From an uncultured Ruminococcus sp. (GTDB lineage: Bacteria > Bacillota > Clostridia > Oscillospirales > Acutalibacteraceae): DNA of 5,954 nucleotides. Position 1 is the stretch's first letter; each line of letters begins with the position of its first letter. Both the position numbers and the translations under genes were made by a program. The notes under the pieces are model-generated. The model saw only the letters and a program-made list of their open reading frames with translations. It had not been told where the DNA came from and searched no databases. The stretch is taken from assembly GCA_902783815.1 (NCBI GenBank), contig CACZSM010000293.1:1-5954 (forward strand). Direction: 5' to 3'. Shown here in pieces: positions 1-5,954 of the stretch.

Positions 1-932
1 ACTATTTCGCTGTCGATAAAAGCTGCAGGCCCTATCTCACAGAACGAGCCTATTTTTGCATCTCCTTTTATGACCGTAGCCGGAAGTATCACTGTATTTG
101 CGCCTATCTGAACATTCTTGCCGATAATAACTCCATCAGTACACGGAATATTTACGCCCTCCGCCATATGCTTATGAAGTATTCTTATTCTTGCTATTTC
201 ATTAAGCTGAGCAAGCTGTATGCAGTCATTTGCTCCGAGGACTGAATCCTCATTTTCTGCTACAAACGATATAGTTTTTTTGCCTGTTTTCTTGATTATA
301 CCGACTGTATCAGTGAGGTAGTATTCGCCGGTCTTTTCACTTTTTGTAAGCTTGCCCAGCGCATCAGTGAGAACATCCGTACTGAACCAGTATGCTCCGG
401 AATTGACCTCTTTTATTTTTCTTATCTCGTCATCAGCTTCCTTTTCCTCGACAATAGCCATAAGTGCTGCAGGGTCATTCTCCTCATGTACTATTCTGCC
501 ATAGCCCTTTGGCTCGTCAAGCTCAGCTGAAATTACTGTACAGCCTCTTTCAGCTCCGCCTGCAAGGTGAGCAGACAAAGCATTTTTTATCGTATCAACA
601 CTCACAAAGGGAGCATCACCATTGAGGATAAGCACATCCTCGCCCTTATGCTTTTCAAGGAACGGAAGAGCAGTCATTACTGCATGACCCGTACCAAGTC
701 TTTCCGGCTGGAATACAGTTTCCACTTCAAACGGAAGAGTAGAAATATATTCCTCCAGAAATTCCTTTTTGCTGCCCTTTACGACACATATACTGTCTAT
801 TCCGGCTTCTCTTACGGTATCCATTACCCAGCGTATCATAGGTTCAAACAAGACTTCGCTTAAAACCTTTGGTCTGCCAGATTTCATTCTTTTGCCCTCG
901 CCGCCTGCGAGTATTATTGCGCTTGTACTCAT
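1..932 (-). CDS. glmU: Bifunctional GlmU (GlcNAc-1-P uridyltransferase / GlcN-1-P acetyltransferase), 3' end cut off
   Basis: GlmU is the cytoplasmic enzyme that acetylates glucosamine-1-phosphate and then joins it to UTP, giving UDP-GlcNAc for peptidoglycan. I translated 310 residues with no frame break. The N-terminal uridyltransferase domain is complete (about 1-240): nucleotide loop LAGGEGKRM (8-16) followed by P21-K22, LGTGHA (79-84), NGD with metal ligand D106, GYGRI (143-147), EVNSG with N177, YYLTD (204-208) and GAND with the second metal ligand N235. From about 258 the left-handed beta-helix begins (repeats such as IGANTVI, IGSFCEI) and runs off the left edge, so the acetyltransferase active site is not visible. 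The family is about 450 residues, so about a third is missing. The loop reads LAGGEGKRM where the usual form is LAAGxGTRM, a mild deviation. The start at 932 is chosen for its perfect ribosome binding site; an in-frame ATG at 950 overlaps the glnS stop and is less likely. Other nucleotidyltransferases are excluded by the fused beta-helix and the GlmU-type motifs. Confidence 0.93.
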   Translation of the reverse strand, partial: MSTSAIILAGGEGKRMKSGRPKVLSEVLFEPMIRWVMDTVREAGIDSICVVKGSKKEFLEEYISTLPFEVETVFQPERLGTGHAVMTALPFLEKHKGEDVLILNGDAPFVSVDTIKNALSAHLAGGAERGCTVISAELDEPKGYGRIVHEENDPAALMAIVEEKEADDEIRKIKEVNSGAYWFSTDVLTDALGKLTKSEKTGEYYLTDTVGIIKKTGKKTISFVAENEDSVLGANDCIQLAQLNEIARIRILHKHMAEGVNIPCTDGVIIGKNVQIGANTVILPATVIKGDAKIGSFCEIGPAAFIDSEI

Positions 933-938
933 CGTATG

Positions 939-944
939 ACCTCC
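939..944 (-). promoter_or_regulatory. Ribosome binding site that fixes the glmU start
   Basis: GGAGGT on the minus strand lies 6 bases before the ATG at 932. It sits immediately downstream of the glnS stop codon (TGA, 949-947). This favours the start at 932 over the in-frame ATG at 950, which overlaps the glnS stop as ATGA and would place the binding site inside the coding region. The arrangement suggests that ribosomes finishing glnS can reinitiate on glmU. Confidence 0.8.
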
Positions 945-946
945 GT

Positions 947-2626
947 TCATTTTTTCTTATAGCCATCCTTAAGGGAAACGCTGCGGTTGAATATCAGTTT
1001 TTCCGGAGTGCTTTCCTTATCACGGCAGAAATAGCCGAGTCTCATAAACTGATAGTACACCGGAGCATCCTTTTCTCCGACACTTTTCTCTATTTTACAG
1101 TCTGTCATTATTTTAAGGCTGTCGGGGTTTATATAGTCAAGGAAGTTCTTATCTCCCGTATCAGGCTCAGGATCTGTAAAGAGGTTATCATAGAGTCTTA
1201 CCTCTGCCTCAAGGTAGTTTTCAGCATCTACCCAGTGTACGGTACCTCTTACCTTTCTGCCGTCCGGAGTATCTCCGCCCCTTGTAAGCGGATCATATTC
1301 CGCATAGACCTCAATAACCTTTCCGTTTTCGTCCTTTTTGCAGCCGGTACATTTTACTATGTACGCTGATTTCAGTCTTACTTCATTTCCCGGATAGAAG
1401 CGGTTATAGCCCTTTACTTTTTCCTCGATAAAGTCATCGGCCTCAATAAAACATTCACGGCTGAAAGTTATTGTTCTTGTACCGTCCTCCGGCTTCTGAG
1501 GATTATTCTCCACTTCAAAAGTTTCTGATTTCCCCTCCGGATAATTTGTTATCACTAACTTTACCGGGTCAAGAACACACATTACACGACAGGCATTTTC
1601 ATTCAGGTCATCTCTCAGACAATGTTCAAGGAAGCTGTATTCGACAACGCTGTTTGTTTTGGAAACGCCTATCCTCTCGCAGAAATTACGGATAGATGCA
1701 GGTGTATAGCCTCTTCTTCTCAGTCCGCAGAGAGTCGGCATTCTCGGATCGTCCCAGCCGGCGACATAGCCGTCCTCAACGAGCTGACGGAGTTTTCTTT
1801 TGCTCATTACCGTATTATTGATACCGAGCCTTGCAAATTCTATCTGTCTTGGCTTGCAGGGTGCGGTTATATTATCAATTACCCAGTCATAGAGTGGTCT
1901 GTGATCCTCGAATTCAAGCGTACAGAGCGAATGAGTGATACCCTCAATAGCATCCTCTATCGGATGAGCAAAATCATACATCGGATATATACACCATTTT
2001 GTACCTGTCCTATGGTGAGCAAGATGGTTTATCCTGTAAATTACCGGGTCACGCATATTGAAGTTGCCGCTGCTGAGGTCTATTTTAGCGCGGAGAGTCA
2101 TTTTACCGTCCTCAAATTCCCCGTTTTTCATTCTTTCAAACAGGTCAAGACTTTCCTCTACTGGTCTGTCACGGTAGGGACTCTTTGCAGGAGTAGAAAG
2201 ATCCCCTCTGTTAGCCCTCATTTCATCCGGAGTAAGCTCACATACATATGCAAGACCTTTTTTTATAAGCTCCACAGCATATTCATACATCTGCTCAAAA
2301 TACTCCGAAGCGAAAAAGAACCTGTCATCCCAGTCAAAGCCGAGCCACTTGATATCCTCTTTTATCGCATCGACATATTCGACATCTTCCTTTGTAGGGT
2401 TAGTATCATCCATACGCAGGTTACAAAGACCGCCAAAGCGTTCTGCCGTACCGAAATCAACGCAGATAGCCTTTGCATGACCTATATGCAGATATCCGTT
2501 AGGCTCCGGAGGGAAACGAGTATGAACCTTTTTACCCTCATACGCACCGCCCTCTGCGATATCCTCTGTAATAAAATCCTGAATAAAGTTACCGGCAGGC
2601 ACTTCATTTTTTACCTCGTCTGCCAT
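947..2626 (-). CDS. glnS: Glutaminyl-tRNA synthetase (GlnRS), class I
   Basis: It attaches glutamine to tRNA-Gln in the cytoplasm using ATP. The protein is 559 residues, close to the roughly 554 of E. coli GlnRS. Class I signatures are intact: PPEPNG at 39-44, HIGH at 47-50 followed by AKAICVDFG, and the KMSKS-equivalent VMSKRK at 273-278, a form typical of GlnRS rather than bacterial GluRS. The catalytic-core block MRDPVIYRI (191-199) and YPMYDFAHPIEDAIEGITHS (214-233) are also GlnRS-type. The C-terminal half (about 340-559) has the two-barrel anticodon-binding region, including DGRKVRGTVHWVDA. The longest open frame begins at a TTG at 2641, but that codon overlaps the ribosome binding site, so the ATG at 2626 is preferred. 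It follows the NADAR gene after 44 bases without a terminator and precedes glmU by 14 bases. GlnRS is patchy in Firmicutes, most of which make Gln-tRNA-Gln with GatCAB. Identification is firm. Confidence 0.97.
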   Translation of the reverse strand: MADEVKNEVPAGNFIQDFITEDIAEGGAYEGKKVHTRFPPEPNGYLHIGHAKAICVDFGTAERFGGLCNLRMDDTNPTKEDVEYVDAIKEDIKWLGFDWDDRFFFASEYFEQMYEYAVELIKKGLAYVCELTPDEMRANRGDLSTPAKSPYRDRPVEESLDLFERMKNGEFEDGKMTLRAKIDLSSGNFNMRDPVIYRINHLAHHRTGTKWCIYPMYDFAHPIEDAIEGITHSLCTLEFEDHRPLYDWVIDNITAPCKPRQIEFARLGINNTVMSKRKLRQLVEDGYVAGWDDPRMPTLCGLRRRGYTPASIRNFCERIGVSKTNSVVEYSFLEHCLRDDLNENACRVMCVLDPVKLVITNYPEGKSETFEVENNPQKPEDGTRTITFSRECFIEADDFIEEKVKGYNRFYPGNEVRLKSAYIVKCTGCKKDENGKVIEVYAEYDPLTRGGDTPDGRKVRGTVHWVDAENYLEAEVRLYDNLFTDPEPDTGDKNFLDYINPDSLKIMTDCKIEKSVGEKDAPVYYQFMRLGYFCRDKESTPEKLIFNRSVSLKDGYKKK

Positions 2627-2633
2627 TCTGATT

Positions 2634-2639
2634 CCTCCC
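2634..2639 (-). promoter_or_regulatory. Ribosome binding site that fixes the glnS start
   Basis: GGGAGG on the minus strand lies 7 bases before the ATG at 2626. The alternative in-frame TTG at 2641-2639 overlaps this site and has no good binding site of its own, so the true protein most likely begins MADEV and is five residues shorter than the longest open frame. Confidence 0.85.
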
Positions 2640-2670
2640 AAAATTTATTCTTTCTTTCCTTATTAGTATG

Positions 2671-3213
2671 TCATTTCTTCCGGAGCAGCTTTTCTCTGAC
2701 ATCCATCAAAGCAAAGCCCAGCAGATTCTCACCCTTCCATTTAAAAGGATCTTCAATATCCGGAGCATTTTCCGGCATACCGATACCCCATATTCTGTCA
2801 TAGGGACTTGCTTCCACAAGTATCTTATTTCCGGTTTTCAGAAGAAAGCCAAGAAGTTCAGGGTTCTGTGAGAATTTTGCCGTATTGCCGCTGACAACTA
2901 TATCATATTTATGCTTATCCCATATTTTTCTGTCGAAGCGGCGTATTTTTCTGCCAAGCTCTTTATATTTACCAGGGTTGTCCGCCCGCATTATCATTTG
3001 CAGTATTTCCAAATCGTCAAAAAGAATAGCCTTTTGCGCCATCATGTACTGCTCGGCGGTATGGTAGATCTTTCCGTCAACAGTGAATTTACACTCATAC
3101 CACTGACTTAAACAAGTTTTTGTAACAATATCTTTCTGGTGATGTCCCCAGAAAAAAATATATTCAAATTTTTCGCCCTGACAGCAGGCGTTTCTGAGTG
3201 ATTCAATGTTCAT
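2671..3213 (-). CDS. NADAR-family N-glycosidase (YbiA-like), stand-alone
   Basis: This 180-residue protein is a single NADAR domain (formerly DUF1768), soluble, with no signal peptide. Known members cleave N-glycosidic bonds: E. coli YbiA acts on early riboflavin-pathway intermediates, and other members remove ADP-ribose from guanine. Family hallmarks seen: aromatic start IFFWGH (19-24), SQWYECKF (36-43), YHTAEQYMMAQKA (50-62) with conserved E54, LGRKIR (86-91), the GNTAKFSQNPEL block (109-120), and the strongly conserved EASPYDRIWGIG (134-145) with D139. E54 and D139 are the probable active-site acids, by family analogy. Length fits the family. The C-terminus GENLLGFALMDVRE (161-174) is also typical. 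The start at 3213 has a modest GGTGA site 6 bases upstream that overlaps the stop of the small upstream reading frame. It lies between gltX and glnS on the same strand and is probably co-transcribed. No DarT-like toxin gene is adjacent, so which substrate it serves is unknown. The family call is firm; the function is not. Confidence 0.9.
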   Translation of the reverse strand: MNIESLRNACCQGEKFEYIFFWGHHQKDIVTKTCLSQWYECKFTVDGKIYHTAEQYMMAQKAILFDDLEILQMIMRADNPGKYKELGRKIRRFDRKIWDKHKYDIVVSGNTAKFSQNPELLGFLLKTGNKILVEASPYDRIWGIGMPENAPDIEDPFKWKGENLLGFALMDVREKLLRKK

Positions 3214-3219
3214 TTATAT

Positions 3220-3285
3220 TCACCATAGCAGCATCAGAAAAAATAACAAAACAACCACTATCGGCATAGATTCATTTACCATCAT
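3220..3285 (-). CDS. Candidate 21-residue hydrophobic micropeptide between gltX and the NADAR gene
   Basis: I do not recognise this frame. On the minus strand an ATG at 3285 opens 21 codons ending in TGA at 3222-3220. The peptide starts with a short polar segment (MMVNES) and continues as MPIVVVLLFFLMLLW, an almost wholly hydrophobic run to the C-terminus that could form a short membrane helix. A GAGGGG site overlapping the gltX stop lies 8 bases upstream, and the stop is 6 bases before the NADAR start, so the frame fills the gap as an operon gene would. It has no basic residues. It could be a real small membrane protein, a translated leader that couples gltX to the NADAR gene, or chance in T-rich spacer DNA. 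With so few codons, the sequence alone cannot decide. Confidence 0.4.
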   Translation of the reverse strand: MMVNESMPIVVVLLFFLMLLW

Positions 3286-3293
3286 TTGCTTAT

Positions 3294-3299
3294 CCCCTC
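3294..3299 (-). promoter_or_regulatory. Possible ribosome binding site of the micropeptide, overlapping the gltX stop
   Basis: GAGGGG on the minus strand overlaps the gltX stop codon (TGA at 3300-3298). It lies 8 bases before the ATG at 3285. The match to the anti-Shine-Dalgarno sequence is partial (GAGG plus two G), weaker than the GGAGG sites of gltX, glnS and glmU in this window. Confidence 0.4.
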
Positions 3300-4755
3300 A
3301 CTGCTCCTGAAGCATTTGCAGTCCCTTGTAAAGTCTTGCAAGGGATTCATCTCTTCCAAGTATATCAAGTATCTCAACTGCGCCGCCCGGTGTTACAGCC
3401 ATTCCTGATGCGGCTATTCTTACAGGCCACATTGCCGTACCATTCTTTACTTCCAACTTCTGAGCAAGTCCGATAAGACAGTCATGTATGCTGTCGTGAT
3501 CCCACTTGCTGAGAGATTCAAGAGCTTCAATACCAGCTTTAAGCAGTCCCGGAGCATTTTCAAGAGTAGTTTTACTCTTTTTGTTTACAAAAAGCTCCTT
3601 ATCATATTCCGGCAAAGCATTAAAGAATCCTATTTTCTCAGGGATATCCGTCAGCTTTGTAGTCCTCTGCTGCAGTATGGATGCAACCTTTACCCAGTCA
3701 AGCTCCTTATCCGGCACTGCTTTCCTGAAATACGGCATAGCAGTTTCTGCAAATTCTTCAACAGACATTGCCTTTATATATTCTCCGTTGAACCACTCTA
3801 ATTTATTGTAGTCAAATACAGCCGGAGATTTGCTTATACCGCTGATCTCAAAATTCTCCACAAGCTCTTCAAGAGTAAACATTTCCCTGTTATCCTTTGG
3901 CGCCCATCCGAGGAGCGCAATATAATTTATAATAGCCTGCGGAAGGAATCCTGCCTTGACAAGATCCTCAAAGCTGGTCGCGCCATGACGCTTTGACAGC
4001 TTTGATATAGACCCGTCATCATTTTTTCCCATGATAAGCGGAAGGTGTACATATACCGGAATATCCCATCCGAATGACTCATAAAGAAGATTATACTTCG
4101 GAGTTGATGAAAGGTATTCGCTTCCTCTTACAACATGAGTAATATTCATTGTATGGTCATCAATAACATTTGCAAAATTATATGTAGGGAAGCCATCAGC
4201 CTTAATGAGTATCTGATCCTGCAATTCGCTGTTATCAACTGATATAGTGCCATATACGGCATCCTCAAAAGTAGTTGAACCCTCAAGCGGCATTTTCTGG
4301 CGAATTACATAAGGAGTACCCTCATCAAGCAGTCTTTGTATCTCCTCCTGTGGAAGATCGCGGCAATGTCTGTCATAGCCAGCGCCTGGGTCATCGGAAT
4401 TTTCTCTCAGGCTGTCGAGTCTTTCCTTTGTGCAGAAGCAGCGATACGCCTTATCCTTTTTTATAAGCTCCTCCGCATACGGGATATACATATCCTTTCT
4501 TTCACTCTGAACATAAGGGCCGTATTCTCCGCCGATATCCGGACCCTCATCATGTTTTAGTCCGGCTTCCTTCATTGTATTATATATTATATCTACTGCG
4601 CCCTCTACTTTTCTTTCCTGATCCGTATCCTCTATTCTCAGTACGAAATCGCCTCCGAGTGATTTAGCGATAAGGTACTCATAGAGAGCAGTTCTCAGAT
4701 TGCCTACATGCATGAATCCAGTAGGACTTGGCGCAAATCTTGTTCTGACCTTCAT
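3298..4755 (-). CDS. gltX: Glutamyl-tRNA synthetase (GluRS), class I
   Basis: It charges tRNA-Glu with glutamate in the cytoplasm, for protein synthesis and often for tetrapyrrole synthesis. The 485-residue length is normal for bacterial GluRS. The class I signatures are FAPSPTGFMHVGN (7-19, the HIGH equivalent being HVGN) and KLSKRHG (252-258, the KMSKS loop, bacterial GluRS form). Between them are RIEDTD (40-45), YNFANVIDDHTMNITHVVRGSEY (192-214, catalytic core; key residues N193 and R210) and the zinc-like cysteines C106-x-C108 with C131. The fourth ligand position holds D133 where E. coli has His, so metal binding is doubtful. KLEWFNGEYI (318-327) begins the alpha-helical anticodon-binding part. 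The start at 4755 has GAGGAG 8 bases upstream. The gene stops 84 bases before the NADAR gene with no terminator. Because a separate glnS is present, this enzyme would be expected to be specific for tRNA-Glu, but that is inference. Identification is firm. Confidence 0.97.
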   Translation of the reverse strand: MKVRTRFAPSPTGFMHVGNLRTALYEYLIAKSLGGDFVLRIEDTDQERKVEGAVDIIYNTMKEAGLKHDEGPDIGGEYGPYVQSERKDMYIPYAEELIKKDKAYRCFCTKERLDSLRENSDDPGAGYDRHCRDLPQEEIQRLLDEGTPYVIRQKMPLEGSTTFEDAVYGTISVDNSELQDQILIKADGFPTYNFANVIDDHTMNITHVVRGSEYLSSTPKYNLLYESFGWDIPVYVHLPLIMGKNDDGSISKLSKRHGATSFEDLVKAGFLPQAIINYIALLGWAPKDNREMFTLEELVENFEISGISKSPAVFDYNKLEWFNGEYIKAMSVEEFAETAMPYFRKAVPDKELDWVKVASILQQRTTKLTDIPEKIGFFNALPEYDKELFVNKKSKTTLENAPGLLKAGIEALESLSKWDHDSIHDCLIGLAQKLEVKNGTAMWPVRIAASGMAVTPGGAVEILDILGRDESLARLYKGLQMLQEQ

Positions 4756-4783
4756 TTTTTTCTCTCCTCAGCCATGCGTTACT

Positions 4784-4816
4784 AAAATGCGCCCGAAACG
4801 GTATGCCTCGGGCGCA
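4784..4816 (-). terminator. GC-rich hairpin with T-run after serA (terminator or attenuator)
   Basis: A perfect 9-base-pair stem, TGCGCCCGA (4788-4796) paired with TCGGGCGCA (4808-4816), encloses an 11-base loop. On the minus strand it is followed at once by TTTT (4787-4784), then AGT. It starts 20 bases past the serA stop, so a Rho-independent terminator for serA is the simplest reading. The T-run is short, and the hairpin ends only 28 bases before the gltX ATG, so it may be leaky or act as an attenuator. On the plus strand the stem is followed by GATTGTTTTT, so weak bidirectional action is possible, though no plus-strand gene is seen. Confidence 0.6.
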
Positions 4817-4836
4817 GATTGTTTTTACTGCAATTA

Positions 4837-5954
4837 TTACTTTATTACTCTTACTCTGATAACTCCGTCTATTGCAGAGATCTTCTCTGCGGATGCGGCA
4901 TCAACATCATTTGCAACATCGAGTATAGTATAAGCGTAGTCTTTCTTTGACTTGCTGTCCATACTTTCGATATTATTGCCTGTTTCAGAAAGCGCAGCAG
5001 TAACTGTTGTGAGTATGCTCGGAACATTCTTATGGATAACGCATACTCTTTCCTTGCCTGTACGAGGCATTGAAACTGCCGGAAGTGTTACAGAGTTCTT
5101 TATATTTCCGTTTTCAAGGAAGTCCTTGATCTCATCTGCTGCCATAGCCGCACAGTTATCCTCAGACTCCGGAGTAGAAGCTCCGAGATGCGGAGTTACG
5201 ATAACGCCCTTTACTCCGATAATATCATCTGTAGCGAAGTCAGTAGTATAAGCAGCGACCTTACCTGACTCAATAGCTGCAACGACATCTGCTGAAACAA
5301 CGAGGTCAGCTCTTGAATAGTTGATAATACGGACACCGTCCTTCATTTTTGCGATATTATCAGCATTGATAACGCCCTTAGTATCCGGAGTAAGCGGAAC
5401 ATGGACAGTTATATAATCGCTCTCAGCGAAGATATCATCAAGGCATACAACATGCTTTACCTTATGAGAAATTCTGAGTGCATTATCAACAGAGAGGAAA
5501 GGATCGTAGCCGATAACATTCATGCCGAGCGCAACAGCAGCATTTGCAACAAGTATGCCGATAGCGCCAAGACCAACTACACCGAGGGTCTTACCCTTAA
5601 GCTCCGGGCCGACAAACTGGCTCTTGCCCTTTTCTACCATTTTGCCTACTGCATCGCCATTACCCTTGAGTGTCTTAGCCCACTCAATGCCGCCTACAAC
5701 ATCTCTTGAGCTGATAAGCATAGCTGTAAGAACAAGCTCCTTTACAGCGTTTGCATTAGCACCGGGAGTATTGAATACTACAATACCCTTTTCTGAGCAT
5801 TTGTCCAGAGGTATATTATTTACGCCGGCGCCTGCTCTTGCGATAGCCAGGAGGCTCTCAGGCATTTCCATATCGTGCATAGCGGCGCTGCGTACAAGGA
5901 TAGCATCAGGAGCTGCACAGTCGTCAGAAACTGCATAGCCGTCTCCGAGTCTTG
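4837..5954 (-). CDS. serA: D-3-phosphoglycerate dehydrogenase with ACT domain, 5' end cut off
   Basis: SerA oxidises 3-phosphoglycerate to 3-phosphohydroxypyruvate with NAD, the first step of serine synthesis. The frame is open to the right edge: 371 residues are visible and the reading continues upstream of the internal ATG at 5880 through AILVRSAAMHDM, a conserved part of the substrate domain, so that ATG is not the start. Roughly 15 residues are probably missing (related clostridial proteins are about 385-390). Visible parts, numbered from the edge: ARAGAGVNNIP (38-48), the NAD-binding GLGAIG (127-132) with acidic D150 in GYDP, the catalytic arginine R214 in NYSRADL, the catalytic histidine H255 in PHLGAST, and a C-terminal ACT domain (about 301-371, beginning ERVCVIHKNVPSIL), which in this family can bind serine for feedback control. 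The usual catalytic glutamate position reads TDFATDD, with aspartate instead. Short single-ACT SerA types are common in Clostridia. A related 2-hydroxyacid dehydrogenase role is possible but less likely. Confidence 0.92.
   Translation of the reverse strand, partial: RLGDGYAVSDDCAAPDAILVRSAAMHDMEMPESLLAIARAGAGVNNIPLDKCSEKGIVVFNTPGANANAVKELVLTAMLISSRDVVGGIEWAKTLKGNGDAVGKMVEKGKSQFVGPELKGKTLGVVGLGAIGILVANAAVALGMNVIGYDPFLSVDNALRISHKVKHVVCLDDIFAESDYITVHVPLTPDTKGVINADNIAKMKDGVRIINYSRADLVVSADVVAAIESGKVAAYTTDFATDDIIGVKGVIVTPHLGASTPESEDNCAAMAADEIKDFLENGNIKNSVTLPAVSMPRTGKERVCVIHKNVPSILTTVTAALSETGNNIESMDSKSKKDYAYTILDVANDVDAASAEKISAIDGVIRVRVIK

Noticed and set aside
567..1369. Two plus-strand frames (567-863 and 869-1369) opposite glmU and the end of glnS
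   Set aside because: Both are shadows of well-supported minus-strand genes and show no recognisable motif.
2627..2670. Terminator or promoter between the NADAR gene and glnS
   Set aside because: The 44 bases are A-rich with no stem-loop and no convincing -35/-10 pair; only the glnS ribosome binding site is supported.
1622..2803. A 393-codon open frame on the plus strand, opposite glnS
   Set aside because: It lies antisense to the unmistakable glnS and the end of the NADAR gene, resembles no family, and has the low-complexity Ile/Phe/Ser/Arg make-up of a shadow frame created by codon bias.
4756..4836. T-box riboswitch or other leader RNA before gltX
   Set aside because: The gap is only 81 bases, too short for a T-box, and the conserved T-box sequence is absent. 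Only a simple hairpin is present.
5522..5938. A 138-codon plus-strand frame rich in Ala, Pro, Ser and Thr, opposite serA
   Set aside because: It is antisense to conserved serA coding sequence. Its composition reflects the complement of Gly/Ala/Val-rich dehydrogenase codons, and no domain is visible.
1..5954. Recurring CCGGAG/CTCCGG hexamers across the window
   Set aside because: They fall mostly in frame as Pro-Glu, Ser-Gly or Pro-Gly codons in different genes with no fixed spacing, so they reflect codon use rather than a repeat family.

Overview
All recognisable genes lie on the minus strand, so the window reads right to left. The codon style (frequent ATA, AGA, CTT, AAG), strong GGAGG-type ribosome binding sites and the protein sequences suggest a Gram-positive Clostridia member, most likely of the Ruminococcus/Oscillospiraceae type. 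This is inference from protein style, not from a marker gene.

In transcription order the layout is: (1) serA, a D-3-phosphoglycerate dehydrogenase with a C-terminal ACT domain, whose 5' end is cut by the right edge; (2) an 81-base gap with a GC-rich hairpin and short T-run; (3) gltX, glutamyl-tRNA synthetase; (4) an 84-base gap that holds a possible 21-codon hydrophobic micropeptide gene too short for ordinary ORF calling; (5) a stand-alone NADAR-family (YbiA-like) N-glycosidase; (6) glnS, glutaminyl-tRNA synthetase; (7) glmU, the bifunctional UDP-GlcNAc synthesis enzyme, whose 3' end is cut by the left edge. The last complete gene and glmU are separated by only 14 bases.

From gltX to glmU the genes are tightly packed, each new start has a Shine-Dalgarno sequence at or just after the preceding stop, and no terminator separates them, so they probably form one operon. 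Its theme is glutamate/glutamine use: charging of tRNA-Glu and tRNA-Gln, then amino-sugar nucleotide synthesis for peptidoglycan. The NADAR protein is the odd member; family members remove damaged riboflavin intermediates or ADP-ribose from guanine, and neither role is explained by its neighbours here. serA starts serine synthesis and is probably a separate or only partly coupled unit, because the hairpin follows it.

Most of the window is housekeeping. The points that merit a second look are the candidate membrane micropeptide, the NADAR gene inside a tRNA-synthetase operon, the hairpin placed too close to gltX for a promoter to fit after it, and the co-occurrence of GlnRS with GluRS in a Firmicute. 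No mobile element, CRISPR array, tRNA, rRNA or riboswitch was seen.
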